This document shows positions 18,862 through 27,655 of a stretch of DNA of 64,000 bases, piece after piece. Both the position numbers and the translations under genes were made by a program. Under the pieces are notes generated by a model, which saw nothing but the letters and a program-made list of their open reading frames with translations, was not told the origin of the DNA and ran no database searches. The stretch comes from Bifidobacterium crudilactis (GTDB lineage Bacteria; Actinomycetota; Actinomycetes; Actinomycetales; Bifidobacteriaceae). Every line of letters begins with the position of its first letter. Positions within the stretch are counted from its first letter, which is position 1. Where the stretch lies: NCBI RefSeq assembly GCF_000738005.1, contig NZ_JHAL01000002.1, forward strand, positions 494,634 to 558,633. Direction: 5' to 3'.

Positions 18862-18899
18862 GAAAACGGGCCACGAACTCTTGTTCGTGGCCCGTTTTC
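18862..18899. terminator. Strong terminator after clpC
   Basis: A perfect 17-pair stem (18862-18878 with 18883-18899) with a four-base loop. Its base carries AAAA on the left arm and TTTT on the right arm, so it can terminate in both directions. Confidence 0.92.
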
Positions 18900-18923
18900 G
18901 TGTTTCTGGCGGTGCGAATGCTG

Positions 18924-19032
18924 TTCTGTAGGGATTGTTCGCGTGACTCGACCCTCGTGAAGGAGGCCTTGCTGCAATTCCAACGAATTCAGTTGCAATT
19001 ATCGGATGAATACCTGTGAATCCCTACACAAA
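18924..19032. repeat. Family 1 inverted-terminus repeat, copy A
   Basis: About 109 bp with ends TTCTGTAGGGATT and AATCCCTACACAA. It lies between convergent clpC and the MFS gene, after the clpC terminator. The interior shares GCGTGAC and GGCCTTGCTGCAATTCC with copy C, so the copies are related beyond their ends. Confidence 0.8.
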
Positions 19033-19067
19033 CGCAGCTCCGCAAGAATTCAGTGTTTCGCGGAGGA

Positions 19068-20357
19068 TTATATGTCCTCGAAACGCCCTTCTGCGGGGAT
19101 TGACGTGAGACGTGCCTGCAGCCGTCTGTCATAAAGGCGGGTGGAGGGCACGGCGAACATCAGCAGCCCGCAGAACAGCGAGCCGACTCCGGAAAGCACG
19201 AAAATCCATTCCACTCCAAGCGCATCGGCCAACGGTCCGACGAATAGCAACCCGATTGGTCCGGCAATCCCGGAAAGGGACATGCACACCCCGAACACCC
19301 TGCCAAGTTCGTCTGGAGGGAAGGACTGCTGAATCATCGCCATCGGTAGCGTGCTAGGGAAGGCTATCGCCATACCTGCGAAGGCATTGAGGATGACGAA
19401 GAGCACGAATCCGCTCGATGTCCCAGGAAGCAGGCCGCTCAAGGAGAAGGCGACTCCCAATACCCCAATCGCCAGTACCACCGGCCGCATGCGGTCCTTC
19501 CATGTGCCGAAGACGCCGATGATTGCGCCGCCGACCAGTGAACCGATGGACCATACCATCTCCACCACACCAGCCTGGAACACGCTTCCCTTGAAATACT
19601 GGAAGGTCATCAGAGGATACAGGCTTGCGGCAGGCATGAACATCAAGGTGAACAGCGAACTGATAATCAGCATGGACCAGAGCCCACGTGCGCTCGCAAT
19701 CCGCTTGAACCCGAATACGGCATCGGCGATGACCCGTGGCTTCTCCACCAGATTGCTGAGATTGGAGGGGATGCTGATGAGGGCCAGTATGCCCACGCCC
19801 AGCGCAGCCCCCAGAACATCTGCGAGAATCAGATAGTTGATGGGAATGAAGGCGTACAGCAGCGCTCCCAAGGCAGGGGAGACGACCATCGTCGCGGACT
19901 GCACCATGCCGAGTTGCCCGTTGATTTTGGTGATTTCGTCATCCGGCACGATGGTCGGCAGAATCGATTGAATCGTGGGCATCTGGAAGGCCTGGGCGAG
20001 TGAACGTACGAAGAGCGAGACGAATACCAGCCAAAGCGGGAAGGTGGAATTCAGCGTGCCAACGACGGAGAGAATGACCGCGAAGGCGGCAGCCACGAGG
20101 TCGGGCACGATGAGCAAAGCCTTCTTGTTCCACCGGTCGATGAAGGTTCCGACGAATGGGCTGAGCAACACCATCGGCAGCATGGCCAGCAGCGTGGCGT
20201 AGCTCAGGATCGTGGCCGAACCCGATTCCTGTGTGAGATACCAGATAATCGCGTATTGCACGATCATCGAGGTGATGCCGGTCATGAATTGGCTGAACAG
20301 AAACAGGTAACTGTTGCGTCGCCAATTCGTCATCTCGCGAAATGGTGCCTGAGCCAT
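19068..20357 (-). CDS. MFS transporter
   Basis: A 429-residue major facilitator with about twelve hydrophobic segments. The loop between helices 2 and 3 has the MFS signature form GTFIDRWNKKALLIV (compare G.lADR.GRR). The overall pattern resembles the MFS_3/enterobactin-exporter-like and macrolide-efflux groups (NWRRNSYLFLFSQFMTGITSMIVQYAIIWYLTQ), so drug or small-molecule export is likely. I chose ATG at 20357 (MAQAPFREM), where similarity to these exporters begins. The frame is open well upstream, but that sequence is not membrane-protein-like. It is transcribed alone. A roughly 400-base gap separates it from the divergent methyltransferase gene. Confidence 0.9.
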   Translation of the reverse strand: MAQAPFREMTNWRRNSYLFLFSQFMTGITSMIVQYAIIWYLTQESGSATILSYATLLAMLPMVLLSPFVGTFIDRWNKKALLIVPDLVAAAFAVILSVVGTLNSTFPLWLVFVSLFVRSLAQAFQMPTIQSILPTIVPDDEITKINGQLGMVQSATMVVSPALGALLYAFIPINYLILADVLGAALGVGILALISIPSNLSNLVEKPRVIADAVFGFKRIASARGLWSMLIISSLFTLMFMPAASLYPLMTFQYFKGSVFQAGVVEMVWSIGSLVGGAIIGVFGTWKDRMRPVVLAIGVLGVAFSLSGLLPGTSSGFVLFVILNAFAGMAIAFPSTLPMAMIQQSFPPDELGRVFGVCMSLSGIAGPIGLLFVGPLADALGVEWIFVLSGVGSLFCGLLMFAVPSTRLYDRRLQARLTSIPAEGRFEDI

Positions 20358-20757
20358 AGTGAAGCCTTTGCCATTGGGTGGTATAGATACGGAGACACAG
20401 CGGACTCCATGAACAACTATCGCACAGCCTGAATGAAACATGCGCATCAGCTGATGGTGTAAAGCCGCGGTAAGGTTCACCGGATGCGAACGCCCGCATG
20501 CTTCGTGTAATTCCCAATCCTTCGAAGTGACAACCGCATTAGCCTTCGTATGTGATAGACTCGCTGCGCCTGGTATGTATGAAGATGTGAGCACCCATAA
20601 CGTCCGTTGAGACGTAGCACCGCGGCCGAATCCTAAGATTCGGACGGTGCGGTCCGGTGCAACCCGGTGCATTCGGCACCACCTGCCTTCAGTCGCGCTT
20701 CGCTCGGCATTCCGCAACATCACACAACACAACAACATACGTATCAAGGAACATCTG
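20358..20757. other. 400-base divergent intergenic region with a large hairpin
   Basis: This gap separates the leftward MFS gene and the rightward methyltransferase gene and should hold both promoters. At 20617-20650 GCACCG and CCGAATC pair with GATTCGG and CGGTGC around a CTAA loop, forming a long hairpin in the probable 5' leader of the methyltransferase. Directly after it come G/C-rich short repeats of the CCGGTGC type. No T tract follows and no known riboswitch class was recognised. Confidence 0.5.
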
Positions 20758-21675
20758 ATGAATATTTCAAGACCGCAATCCGTGGATCATTCACGGGACA
20801 TCGCCGACAATATGGACAATTGGAACGACCGTGCCACGGTGCACGTCGAAGGAGTGGTGAACGCCACGCGACCGGACGGCGATACAACGCCCAATGGTGC
20901 CTATGGTGATATCCAGGCCTTCATGAAGGACCCGAGGGCCATTTCCTCCGTGGTCCGCCGCGACATGGCCGTGCTGTCACCCCATCTCACCGCAGACGGG
21001 CTGGAGGGCAGCCGTCTGCTGCACCTGCAATGCCATATCGGAACAGATACCTTGAGCTGGGCCAGACTTGGGGCTTCGGAAGTATGGGGATTGGACTTTT
21101 CCGAGACGTCGCTGTCTTATGCCAGGGATATCTGCGCCCGGGCAGGGGAGAGGATTCACTTCGTGCAAAGCGATGCGCGATATGCATCCGAAGCGATGCC
21201 TGAGATGCGCGGCACTTTCGATGTGGTGGTGACCAGCGTCGGCACGATTACCTGGCTGCCTGATTTACGGGACTGGGCGCAGTCCATCGCTGATTTGCTC
21301 ACCGAAGGCGGCGTGTTCATGATCCGTGACACGCACCCGATGCTCTTCGCCCTCGATAATGATGGACTGACGGTCGTGCAGGACTATTTCAGTGGTACGG
21401 AGACCTCGTACGATTCGGACTCATCGTATACCGCGGGTTCCGAAGGCGGCATCACCCATACGCGCAACCATAATTGGGCGCACGACTTCCAGGAGATTAC
21501 GTCCTGCCTTCTGGCGGCCGGGCTGAGTATAGAAGCCCTTGGCGAGCATCGGGACATCGATTGGAAGGCGTTGCCGATGCTGGTGCACGGACCGGAATCC
21601 GAGGACAGCTGGCGTATGCCCGAAGACATGCCGTCCGTTCCGTTGAGCTTCTCGGTAGTCGCCAGGAAACGATAA
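20758..21675 (+). CDS. Class I SAM-dependent methyltransferase
   Basis: A 305-residue Rossmann-fold methyltransferase. Motif I is LLHLQCHIGTDTLSWARLGA, with the usual acidic strand-2 end in WGLDFSETSL. Motif II is present as SDARYASEAMPEMRGTFDVVVTS. The C-terminal third (HNWAHDFQEITSCLLAAGLSIEALGEHRDIDW) resembles small-molecule methyltransferases of the UbiE/SAM_MT_11 kind. The natural substrate is unknown. AAGGAAC eight to ten bases before the ATG at 20758 supports this start. The frame is open upstream through a long structured leader, but that part is unlike a protein. A symmetric terminator follows. Confidence 0.88.
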   Translation: MNISRPQSVDHSRDIADNMDNWNDRATVHVEGVVNATRPDGDTTPNGAYGDIQAFMKDPRAISSVVRRDMAVLSPHLTADGLEGSRLLHLQCHIGTDTLSWARLGASEVWGLDFSETSLSYARDICARAGERIHFVQSDARYASEAMPEMRGTFDVVVTSVGTITWLPDLRDWAQSIADLLTEGGVFMIRDTHPMLFALDNDGLTVVQDYFSGTETSYDSDSSYTAGSEGGITHTRNHNWAHDFQEITSCLLAAGLSIEALGEHRDIDWKALPMLVHGPESEDSWRMPEDMPSVPLSFSVVARKR

Positions 21676-21679
21676 GGAA

Positions 21680-21714
21680 ACGGTGTGTGCCATGGTCCAA
21701 CAGGCACACACCGT
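21680..21714. terminator. Bidirectional terminator between methyltransferase and ABC genes
   Basis: A perfect 12-pair stem (21680-21691 with 21703-21714) with an eleven-base loop lies between convergent genes. It starts five bases after the methyltransferase stop. Confidence 0.75.
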
Positions 21715-21759
21715 CCGGCACGTATATCGCCCTTTGCCGCAAAACCTACCTAGGAACGG

Positions 21760-22500
21760 TCAGACCTGCTGTGAAGCCTGTTCCGGTGTGCTTTCCTGCA
21801 ACTTGCCGTCCTGGATGGTGAGTACCCGGTCGCACTCGCCGAGCAGACGCTCGTCGTGCGTCACCATCACCACTGCGGTGTGCTCCCGCCGCGTGGCCTG
21901 TGCGAAGATGTCGGCAACGCCCATCGCCCGTGAAGTGTCGAGGCTGGCGGTGGGCTCATCCGCAAGAATCACCGCAGGACGTCCGTACAAGGCCACGCAT
22001 ATGGCTGCACGCTGCTTCTCGCCGCCTGAAAGTTCGTCGGGGTACTTTCCGCGGAGTTTCTCGATATCCAAATCCTCCATCAGACTTGCTGCGCGGCGGG
22101 CGTCGTACTTTTCGTGGGCATAGGAGGAATGGAGTTTCAATTGTTCCTCAAGCGTCAGGAAAGGCACCAGGTTCGAGGATTGCAATACGAAACCGACGGT
22201 GCTGAAGCGAAGCTGCGCGAGTTCCTTCCTCGACATACGGGAGTATTCCTTGCCGTCCAGACTCACCGAGCCGCCCGTCGGTTGCTGCAATCCTCCCATG
22301 ATGGTCAGCAACGTCGATTTCCCGGAGCCACTGGGGCCTACGACGGCCACGAATTCGCCGGCATGAATGGTGCAGGTGGTGGGAGCGAGCGCATGCACGG
22401 TTGTGTCACCGTCCGGGTAGTCCTTGTAGACGTCTTTGAAGGCGAGCACCTCCGTGGAGGTGGAGGACGTCTGTTCGTCGTTCGTGTTCTTGATGGTCAT
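21760..22500 (-). CDS. ABC transporter ATP-binding protein, MacB/LolD type
   Basis: A 246-residue ABC ATPase with Walker A GPSGSGKST, signature LSGGEKQRAAIC, Walker B VILADEPTAS and switch His (VTHDERLLG). The family (MacB/LolD/FtsE-like) couples ATP hydrolysis to an FtsX-fold permease. The permease gene precedes it and overlaps by four bases (ATGA at 22497-22500), so the two form one complex. The likely role is export or envelope stress, for example antimicrobial peptide or lipoprotein handling. The substrate cannot be read from sequence. A terminator lies beyond its 3' end. Confidence 0.93.
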   Translation of the reverse strand: MTIKNTNDEQTSSTSTEVLAFKDVYKDYPDGDTTVHALAPTTCTIHAGEFVAVVGPSGSGKSTLLTIMGGLQQPTGGSVSLDGKEYSRMSRKELAQLRFSTVGFVLQSSNLVPFLTLEEQLKLHSSYAHEKYDARRAASLMEDLDIEKLRGKYPDELSGGEKQRAAICVALYGRPAVILADEPTASLDTSRAMGVADIFAQATRREHTAVVMVTHDERLLGECDRVLTIQDGKLQESTPEQASQQV

Positions 22501-23732
22501 GACAAAGCCTCGATAGCGTCTATGGATGAAACGGCTCGTGCGGAGAACGCCGCGCCGATAAGACTGAAGAGCACCAGCACGCCCGAAATGATGGCGAACC
22601 AGTAGGTGCTTACCGTGATGGGAACGGTGACCGGCATGAAGGCGATGGTCAGCAGGGAGAGCAGCAGACCGACAAGCGTGCCGATGACGGAGAGTATCAG
22701 CGTCTGCGCGAGTATCGAGCGGGAGATGAAGCTGTTCGAGTAGCCCTGCGCCTTGAGCACTCCGAAGAGGTGACGCTTGTGCATGGTCAGGATGTAGATG
22801 AAGATGCCCACGACCAGAGCGGACACGCCGACCAGGAATCCTATCATCAGGGCGAAGGTGAGCACCTGCGCCTGATATCCGGGAATGTTGTTGATGAAGG
22901 ACTGCATGTCGAGTGAAACCATGCCATCTGGCACCGAGACCTTGGCCGAGGCGTCGCGAATGACCAGACCACTGGCCACGACCGCGTCATCGGAGCTTGC
23001 GCTTGCGGCATTCCGCGTCGATTGCTGCTGGGTGTTGGCGCTGGTGGCGGTTGCGGTGCTCGATGAATCGGCGGTGGCTCCGGTGACGCTTGCATCCGAG
23101 GACATCGAAGCATAGGCCGAGGGGAGTGTGAAGGTGCCGTTGCGTACGTAGATCACCGGCTCGGTGTTGTATTCCGCGGTTTTGGTGAATCCTACGATTT
23201 TGTAGGTGTATCCGGCCCGGCCGACGCTGACGCTGTCGCCGAGCTGGACGCCGTCCTTGGTGGACAGGCTTTCGCTGGCGACCGCTTCCTTCTCGTCGGC
23301 GGCGTTGCGTCCACTCACCAGTTGCGGTATGAGGGTCGAATCCTCGCGCACGCCAAGCAACACGGTGTTGAATCCTTCGCCGCTGGTGCTTCCGGACTCC
23401 TTGATTTTCGTCACCGCCTGCAGCACACTGACCGGCTCGATGTCCTTGGTGCCGGATTTGCCGGTATTGTCGGTGCCGGTGTTCGCGTCAGTGCCGAGTA
23501 CTTTGGATTCCTCGGCCCTGGTCACTGACGATGATACGAGGTTGCCGTTCGCGTCGTCCGACAGCAGGATGCTCGACGCATTCCAGGCATCGACCGATGT
23601 GCGATTCGCTTGGGCGAGACCATATGACAGCGCTGTCAAAAAGAACGACAGATACCCGACGAGTACGATAACCGCCAGTATCAAGGCGTAACGCCCCTTT
23701 GAGTGGCGGATTTCCTTCCATGCAAGTTGCAT
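22497..23732 (-). CDS. ABC transporter permease, FtsX/MacB fold
   Basis: A 411-residue permease. One N-terminal transmembrane helix (about 15-38) is followed by a large extracytoplasmic domain (about 40-285). That domain contains a Ser/Ala/Thr-rich, probably disordered insertion (SDASVTGATADSSSTATATSAN). Three C-terminal helices form the FtsX core (VLTFALMIGFLVGVSALVVGIFIYILTMHKRHLFGVLKAQGYS ...). This matches a MacB-type half transporter working with the ATPase downstream. AGGGG four bases before the ATG supports the start. About 225 bases of apparently empty sequence and a family 2 repeat lie upstream. Confidence 0.9.
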   Translation of the reverse strand: MQLAWKEIRHSKGRYALILAVIVLVGYLSFFLTALSYGLAQANRTSVDAWNASSILLSDDANGNLVSSSVTRAEESKVLGTDANTGTDNTGKSGTKDIEPVSVLQAVTKIKESGSTSGEGFNTVLLGVREDSTLIPQLVSGRNAADEKEAVASESLSTKDGVQLGDSVSVGRAGYTYKIVGFTKTAEYNTEPVIYVRNGTFTLPSAYASMSSDASVTGATADSSSTATATSANTQQQSTRNAASASSDDAVVASGLVIRDASAKVSVPDGMVSLDMQSFINNIPGYQAQVLTFALMIGFLVGVSALVVGIFIYILTMHKRHLFGVLKAQGYSNSFISRSILAQTLILSVIGTLVGLLLSLLTIAFMPVTVPITVSTYWFAIISGVLVLFSLIGAAFSARAVSSIDAIEALS

Positions 23733-23957
23733 GCATCCCCTGCTTCCCCCGATATGAACGTCGGATTAGGTGCGTCGCATGGCTTTGGCGGTCTGACCTC
23801 GGACGGGCCAGTTCCCCAACCGCCAGAGTCCTGCGATAATTCCTCGACCAACAATACGCATCGTCATATGTCCCCGTAGGATTCACGCCCTAAGAGTATG
23901 AAGACCGTAAAGAATGCTGATGGTGTTCGGTCTGATGGGTGCTTGAAACCGATACGT

Positions 23958-24034
23958 TGAGATAACTGCACTAAAAGGACAGCAAATTAGCCAGAATTTC
24001 TCTGGAAAGCTGTCCTTTTAGTGCAGTTATCTCA
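23958..24034. repeat. Family 2 inverted repeat, best copy (b)
   Basis: Two perfect 26-bp arms (23958-23983 and 24009-24034, starting TGAGATAACTGCACTAAAAG) flank a 25-base centre that itself contains CCAG...CTGG. It starts 12 bases beyond the 3' end of the ecfT fragment gene (24047, leftward) and is upstream of the permease gene at 23732. Four relatives occur in the window. Confidence 0.9.
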
Positions 24035-24046
24035 TTGGGGGGACTC

Positions 24047-25477
24047 TTATAACAGCACCAGCAGCGCCAGAATATAGCAGACCACCAGTGCGGAGAACAC
24101 GCCATCGCGTTTCGACAACCGCAGCACTCGCAGGTGCGTGCGATTGGCCCCGCCCTCATAGCATCGCGCGTCAAGCGCAAGACCGAGATTGTCCGCATGA
24201 CGCAATGTCCCGGCGAACACCGGAACGATGATGGCGGTGACCGCTCTGATGCGTTGCAGAGGACCGCCGCTTTCCACACTGCCGCCCCTCGCCGCCTGAG
24301 CGTCCATCACGGAAGCAGTTTCCTTGGTGAGGATGGGAATGAATCGCAGAGCCAGAGACATCACCAGGGAAATCTCATGAGTGTGCATACCCAGCATTTT
24401 GAAGGGTTTGAGCAGAGACTCGAAGGCATCGGTCATCTGTGTCGGAGTCGTGGTTTGCATGACCACCGCACCAAGAATGATGACCATGGCGAAGCGGCAT
24501 GTGTACAGCACGGCGCTCCACATCCCACCGCTGCTGAGTGTCAGGGGCCCCCATTGCATGAGAATCGTCCCTGTATGCACGACGAGCAGGTTGAGCAGGC
24601 CCATGATGACGAACATCGCCAGAAAGACACGAACCGAACGCAGAATGCGCAGGGGAGGGATACGCGACGCCGCCGTGACCACAAGCGTCATCATCGCGCC
24701 CAGGGCGAGCTGGTAGGGAGTGGTGATGAAAAAGGCGGTGAGCATCATCGCCAGGCATCCCAGCATTTTCGCTCGCGGGTCAATGCGAGCGAAGCTCGAA
24801 GAAGCCTTCGGGTCATCGCCCACGGTGCCGGCATCTGTCACATCGGTGCGGCTGCGGCCATGGGTGTCCAGAGTCGCCGATGTGTCGTGCTTCGCCCCGG
24901 TCGAGGGCGTGGCGGACAGCGGATGCCGGTACTCGTTCAGCACCTGCGCGGAGGCACCGAATGCCTTGACCTCGCCTTCCTCTAGCCACAGAGTGCGATG
25001 GGCGAGCGTTCGGGCATCCTCCAGTGAGTGGGTGGTCATGATGATGGTGACGCCGCGCTCGCTGAGATCCTCTATCAGGGCGTTCATACGAGTCCTTGCT
25101 GCGGAGTCGAGGTTCGCGGTCGGCTCGTCCATCACCAGAACATCAGGCGTGCAGGCGATGACACCGGCTATGGCGGCCAGACGCTGCTGGCCACCTGACA
25201 ATTCGAATGGCGAGCGATCGCGCAGCCCCGCGATGCCGAGGAATTCCATCGCCTGATCTGCTCTGTGACGGACTTCCTGTGGTGAATACCCGAGGTTCTT
25301 CGGGCCATAGGATACGTCATCAACAACCGTGTCCGCGAACAGTTGCCGTTCGGGATGCTGCATGACATAGCCGACCCGGTGCCGCAAAGCTTTGAGTGCC
25401 TTGCGACCGGCGCTTTTGCCCTTCCGGGTCACAGGGATTCCGCAGACCCTGATGGTGCCCGTCGTGGGGGCAGCCAA
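24047..25477 (-). CDS. ECF transporter fragment: ATPase 2 lacking Walker A, fused to EcfT
   Basis: About 476 residues. The first 190 are an ABC ATPase that begins only after its Walker A motif. Q loop (YVMQHPERQLF), signature LSGGQQRLAAIAG, Walker B VLVMDEPTANLD and switch His (TTHSLED) are present. A linker leads to a four- to five-helix EcfT domain (about 225-476) with the coupling motif AQAARGG. There is no good start codon; TTG at 25477 is only the first possible one. The Walker A lies in the upstream gene in another frame, so this is the downstream half of a frameshifted ATPase-ATPase-EcfT fusion. Energy for the riboflavin S component RibU is the inferred role. Confidence 0.8.
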   Translation of the reverse strand: MAAPTTGTIRVCGIPVTRKGKSAGRKALKALRHRVGYVMQHPERQLFADTVVDDVSYGPKNLGYSPQEVRHRADQAMEFLGIAGLRDRSPFELSGGQQRLAAIAGVIACTPDVLVMDEPTANLDSAARTRMNALIEDLSERGVTIIMTTHSLEDARTLAHRTLWLEEGEVKAFGASAQVLNEYRHPLSATPSTGAKHDTSATLDTHGRSRTDVTDAGTVGDDPKASSSFARIDPRAKMLGCLAMMLTAFFITTPYQLALGAMMTLVVTAASRIPPLRILRSVRVFLAMFVIMGLLNLLVVHTGTILMQWGPLTLSSGGMWSAVLYTCRFAMVIILGAVVMQTTTPTQMTDAFESLLKPFKMLGMHTHEISLVMSLALRFIPILTKETASVMDAQAARGGSVESGGPLQRIRAVTAIIVPVFAGTLRHADNLGLALDARCYEGGANRTHLRVLRLSKRDGVFSALVVCYILALLVLL

Positions 25478-26559
25478 GGCACATAGAGCAGTCTGGAGAG
25501 TGTGGATTTTCCCGAACCGTTATGCCCTACGATGGCGATGACTTCGCCCCGCTGCGCTTGGAACGACACATCGCGTAGAGCATCGTGATCCCCGTCGCCG
25601 AACCGAAAGGAGACATGCCGGGCATAGATGACCGTCCCTTCGGAGACCTCGGCCTGCCAGGACATGGAGGACGGCGGCAATGGGGTGGGGCCCTTCAAGC
25701 CGTTTGCGGCTTGCGGATGCTCACGCAGGGAATCTACTGGCCCGGATTGCGATGCATCGGGAAGGTCTGAAATACCCGGAACACCGCATGCATCGAGGAT
25801 GTGAGCGTCATGATGCACTCCCGATGATTTGTCGAGTGCGGATTGCAACGAGGCAGGTGGGCAGTCCGCGATAAGCGTCCCGTGATCGAGAACGATTACG
25901 CGGTCTGCCGCCGAGAGGTCCTCGACGTCATGAGTGACATGCACGATGGCGGTGCCTCGCGATGAGAGTTCATCAAGGACCTGCATCACATCCTGCCGGC
26001 CCTCGCTGTCCAACATGGCTTCGGGCTCGTCAAGTACCAGCAGATCGGGATGCATCGCCAGAGCCCCGGCAATCGCCACCCGCTGCTGCTGTCCTCCGGA
26101 CATCTTCGTGGGGTCGCGCAGGGCGGAACTCGCCATGGAGACCTGTTCCAGCGATTGCCCGACCCGTTCGATAATCTCATCGCGTGGAACGGAGAGATTC
26201 TCCGGCCCGAAGGCCACATCGTCCTTGGTCACCGTGGTGACGATCTGGTCCTCGGTGTTCTGGAACACCATGCCGATGCGATGTCTGGCCTGTCTATAGC
26301 TTTCGGCGTCTATCGCACCGTCGTCGAAGCTTTCCGTACCGAAATAGGATACGCGCCCAGCATCGGGGCTGACGAATGCCGCGATGATGCGTGACAGTGT
26401 GGACTTCCCCGAACCGTTGGCCCCTACGACGAAGATGCGCTCGCCTGCGTGGATGTCGAGGCTGATATGACGCAATGACCAGGTGTGCCCGCGGTCATAG
26501 CTGAATGCGACATCGCGAAGACTGACGATGCATGACGATGAATCTGACGATTCCTTCAT
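25429..26559 (-). CDS. ECF transporter fragment: complete ATPase 1 plus start of ATPase 2
   Basis: About 376 residues. ATPase 1 is complete: Walker A GANGSGKST, Q loop FQNTEDQIV, signature MSGGQQQRVAIAG, Walker B LLVLDEPEAML and switch His (VTHDVED). A linker of about 70 residues leads into ATPase 2, which breaks off just after its own Walker A (GHNGSGKSTLSRLLY), followed by 15 out-of-frame residues. Removing two bases in the CACA at 25480-25483 would restore LLYALAAPTTG with the same spacing as ATPase 1 and give one 836-residue protein through 24047. ATG at 26559 is 11 bases after the ribU stop, so it is in the ribU operon. Confidence 0.85.
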   Translation of the reverse strand: MKESSDSSSCIVSLRDVAFSYDRGHTWSLRHISLDIHAGERIFVVGANGSGKSTLSRIIAAFVSPDAGRVSYFGTESFDDGAIDAESYRQARHRIGMVFQNTEDQIVTTVTKDDVAFGPENLSVPRDEIIERVGQSLEQVSMASSALRDPTKMSGGQQQRVAIAGALAMHPDLLVLDEPEAMLDSEGRQDVMQVLDELSSRGTAIVHVTHDVEDLSAADRVIVLDHGTLIADCPPASLQSALDKSSGVHHDAHILDACGVPGISDLPDASQSGPVDSLREHPQAANGLKGPTPLPPSSMSWQAEVSEGTVIYARHVSFRFGDGDHDALRDVSFQAQRGEVIAIVGHNGSGKSTLSRLLYVPWLPPRRAPSGSAESL

Positions 26560-26570
26560 ACGTACCGACC

Positions 26571-27197
26571 TCAGCGATGGACGAGCATCGAAATCGGCTT
26601 GTAGATCAGGAAGGTCACCACGCCGTGGATGGCGAGTTTCATCAGGTTGAAGGGCAGGAGGACGGGCAGAATCATCGTCGCCACGGCGCTGACCGAGATA
26701 TTGGCATAGAGCGGTGTGATGATGAGGTTGCCGATGATCGCCACGGCCAAGGCGCACACCGAACCGACGATGATGCCGAGCAAGGCGCCCTTGCGTGTAT
26801 GTACGCGGCGGTAGACGAGAGATGCGGGAACGCTTAGCGACAGTGCCACGGCAACAGCCATCAAGGTTCCGTATGGGTCGGTGAAGAGGTGTGGCACCCA
26901 TGACAAGATACTGACGAGAACGGCCGCCATCGGCCCGAAGGCGAATCCCGAGATTAGCGACACGATGCCGGAAGGATCGTATTTCAGATACGGTGCCGCC
27001 GGGAACAGCGGCAGTTCGATGAAGCTGGCCACAATCGACAGCGCCACGAATAATGCGTATATGGCGATTCTCCGTGTCGACCAGCGTCCCTCCTGCACAT
27101 CGCTTGTGGAATGCGGGTCCCTCTTCGGAGACAACGGCTGATGCGAGGAATTTCGCGGAGTGTTTGCGGGTTTGGACCCGTCTGAAGGCATGCTCAT
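26571..27197 (-). CDS. ribU: ECF transporter substrate-binding protein, riboflavin (RibU-like)
   Basis: A 208-residue integral membrane S component. A hydrophilic leader of about 45 residues precedes about six helices beginning RRIAIYALFVALSIVASFI. The block PYLKYDPSGIVSLISGFAFGP is the RibU-type conserved loop that lines the flavin site. An FMN riboswitch stands directly upstream, which makes riboflavin the strongly expected substrate. The start ATG at 27197 has GAGG six bases before it. An in-frame ATG at 27218 lies inside the riboswitch 3' end and is less likely. ATPase and EcfT genes for the energizing module follow after 11 bases, but their fused frame is broken. Confidence 0.93.
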   Translation of the reverse strand: MSMPSDGSKPANTPRNSSHQPLSPKRDPHSTSDVQEGRWSTRRIAIYALFVALSIVASFIELPLFPAAPYLKYDPSGIVSLISGFAFGPMAAVLVSILSWVPHLFTDPYGTLMAVAVALSLSVPASLVYRRVHTRKGALLGIIVGSVCALAVAIIGNLIITPLYANISVSAVATMILPVLLPFNLMKLAIHGVVTFLIYKPISMLVHR

Positions 27198-27211
27198 ATT
27201 GAGCCTCGTTT

Positions 27212-27350
27212 CTTTCATCCGGACTGTAACCGTTGGCCTCGGATTCTCACCGAATCAGCCGCTTGCGCGGGTCGCGGGCTTCGGCATATCGCTGTTATGA
27301 CTCTCGGCGTTGCCGTTACCGCCAGTAAGGAGTTGCACCTTCCCTGAAAC
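27212..27350 (-). promoter_or_regulatory. FMN riboswitch (RFN element)
   Basis: Read leftward, the conserved blocks occur in order: AGGGAAGGTGCAACTCC, ACTGGCGGTAACGGC, AGCCCGCGA, GATTCGGTGAGAATCCGAGGCC and GGTTACAGTCCGGATGAAA. The outer stem pairs TTTCA near 27346 with TGAAA near 27214. It controls the ribU operon. The aptamer ends about 15 bases before the chosen start codon, so control of translation initiation is likely. No separate terminator hairpin is visible. Confidence 0.95.
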
Positions 27351-27655
27351 TGACGACATAAATTTACCACACCGTATTCATCTCACCGTGTGATTCTGCT
27401 CGCGTGGGGTGATTCCACAGGGTACTGGGCTGCCTGCAATATGCATGTGCCACATGACTATGGTGCGTCATGCGAATCACCTTGGGAGAGTTGTCGTAGC
27501 GCCGCTTGTTGCGCCGAGAAGACTAGCGCGCAGGCCTGCATACGGCACGGCAGCGAGGATGTCAGGAAGAGGGCAAGGCACTCGAATGCACTTGACCTGA
27601 CTCTTCCCAGCACTCCGGAATGCGGGCAACCGTCATGCGTGCAAGAATGGTGAGC

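Noticed and set aside
16224..18998. Long antisense open frames opposite clpC
   Set aside because: They arise from G+C-rich codon use of clpC. The forward product has all ClpC motifs.
25429..25480. Programmed ribosomal frameshift in the ECF ATPase fusion
   Set aside because: The overlap lacks an obvious slippery heptamer, internal Shine-Dalgarno or pseudoknot. A two-base indel explains the data more simply, so programmed frameshifting is not claimed.
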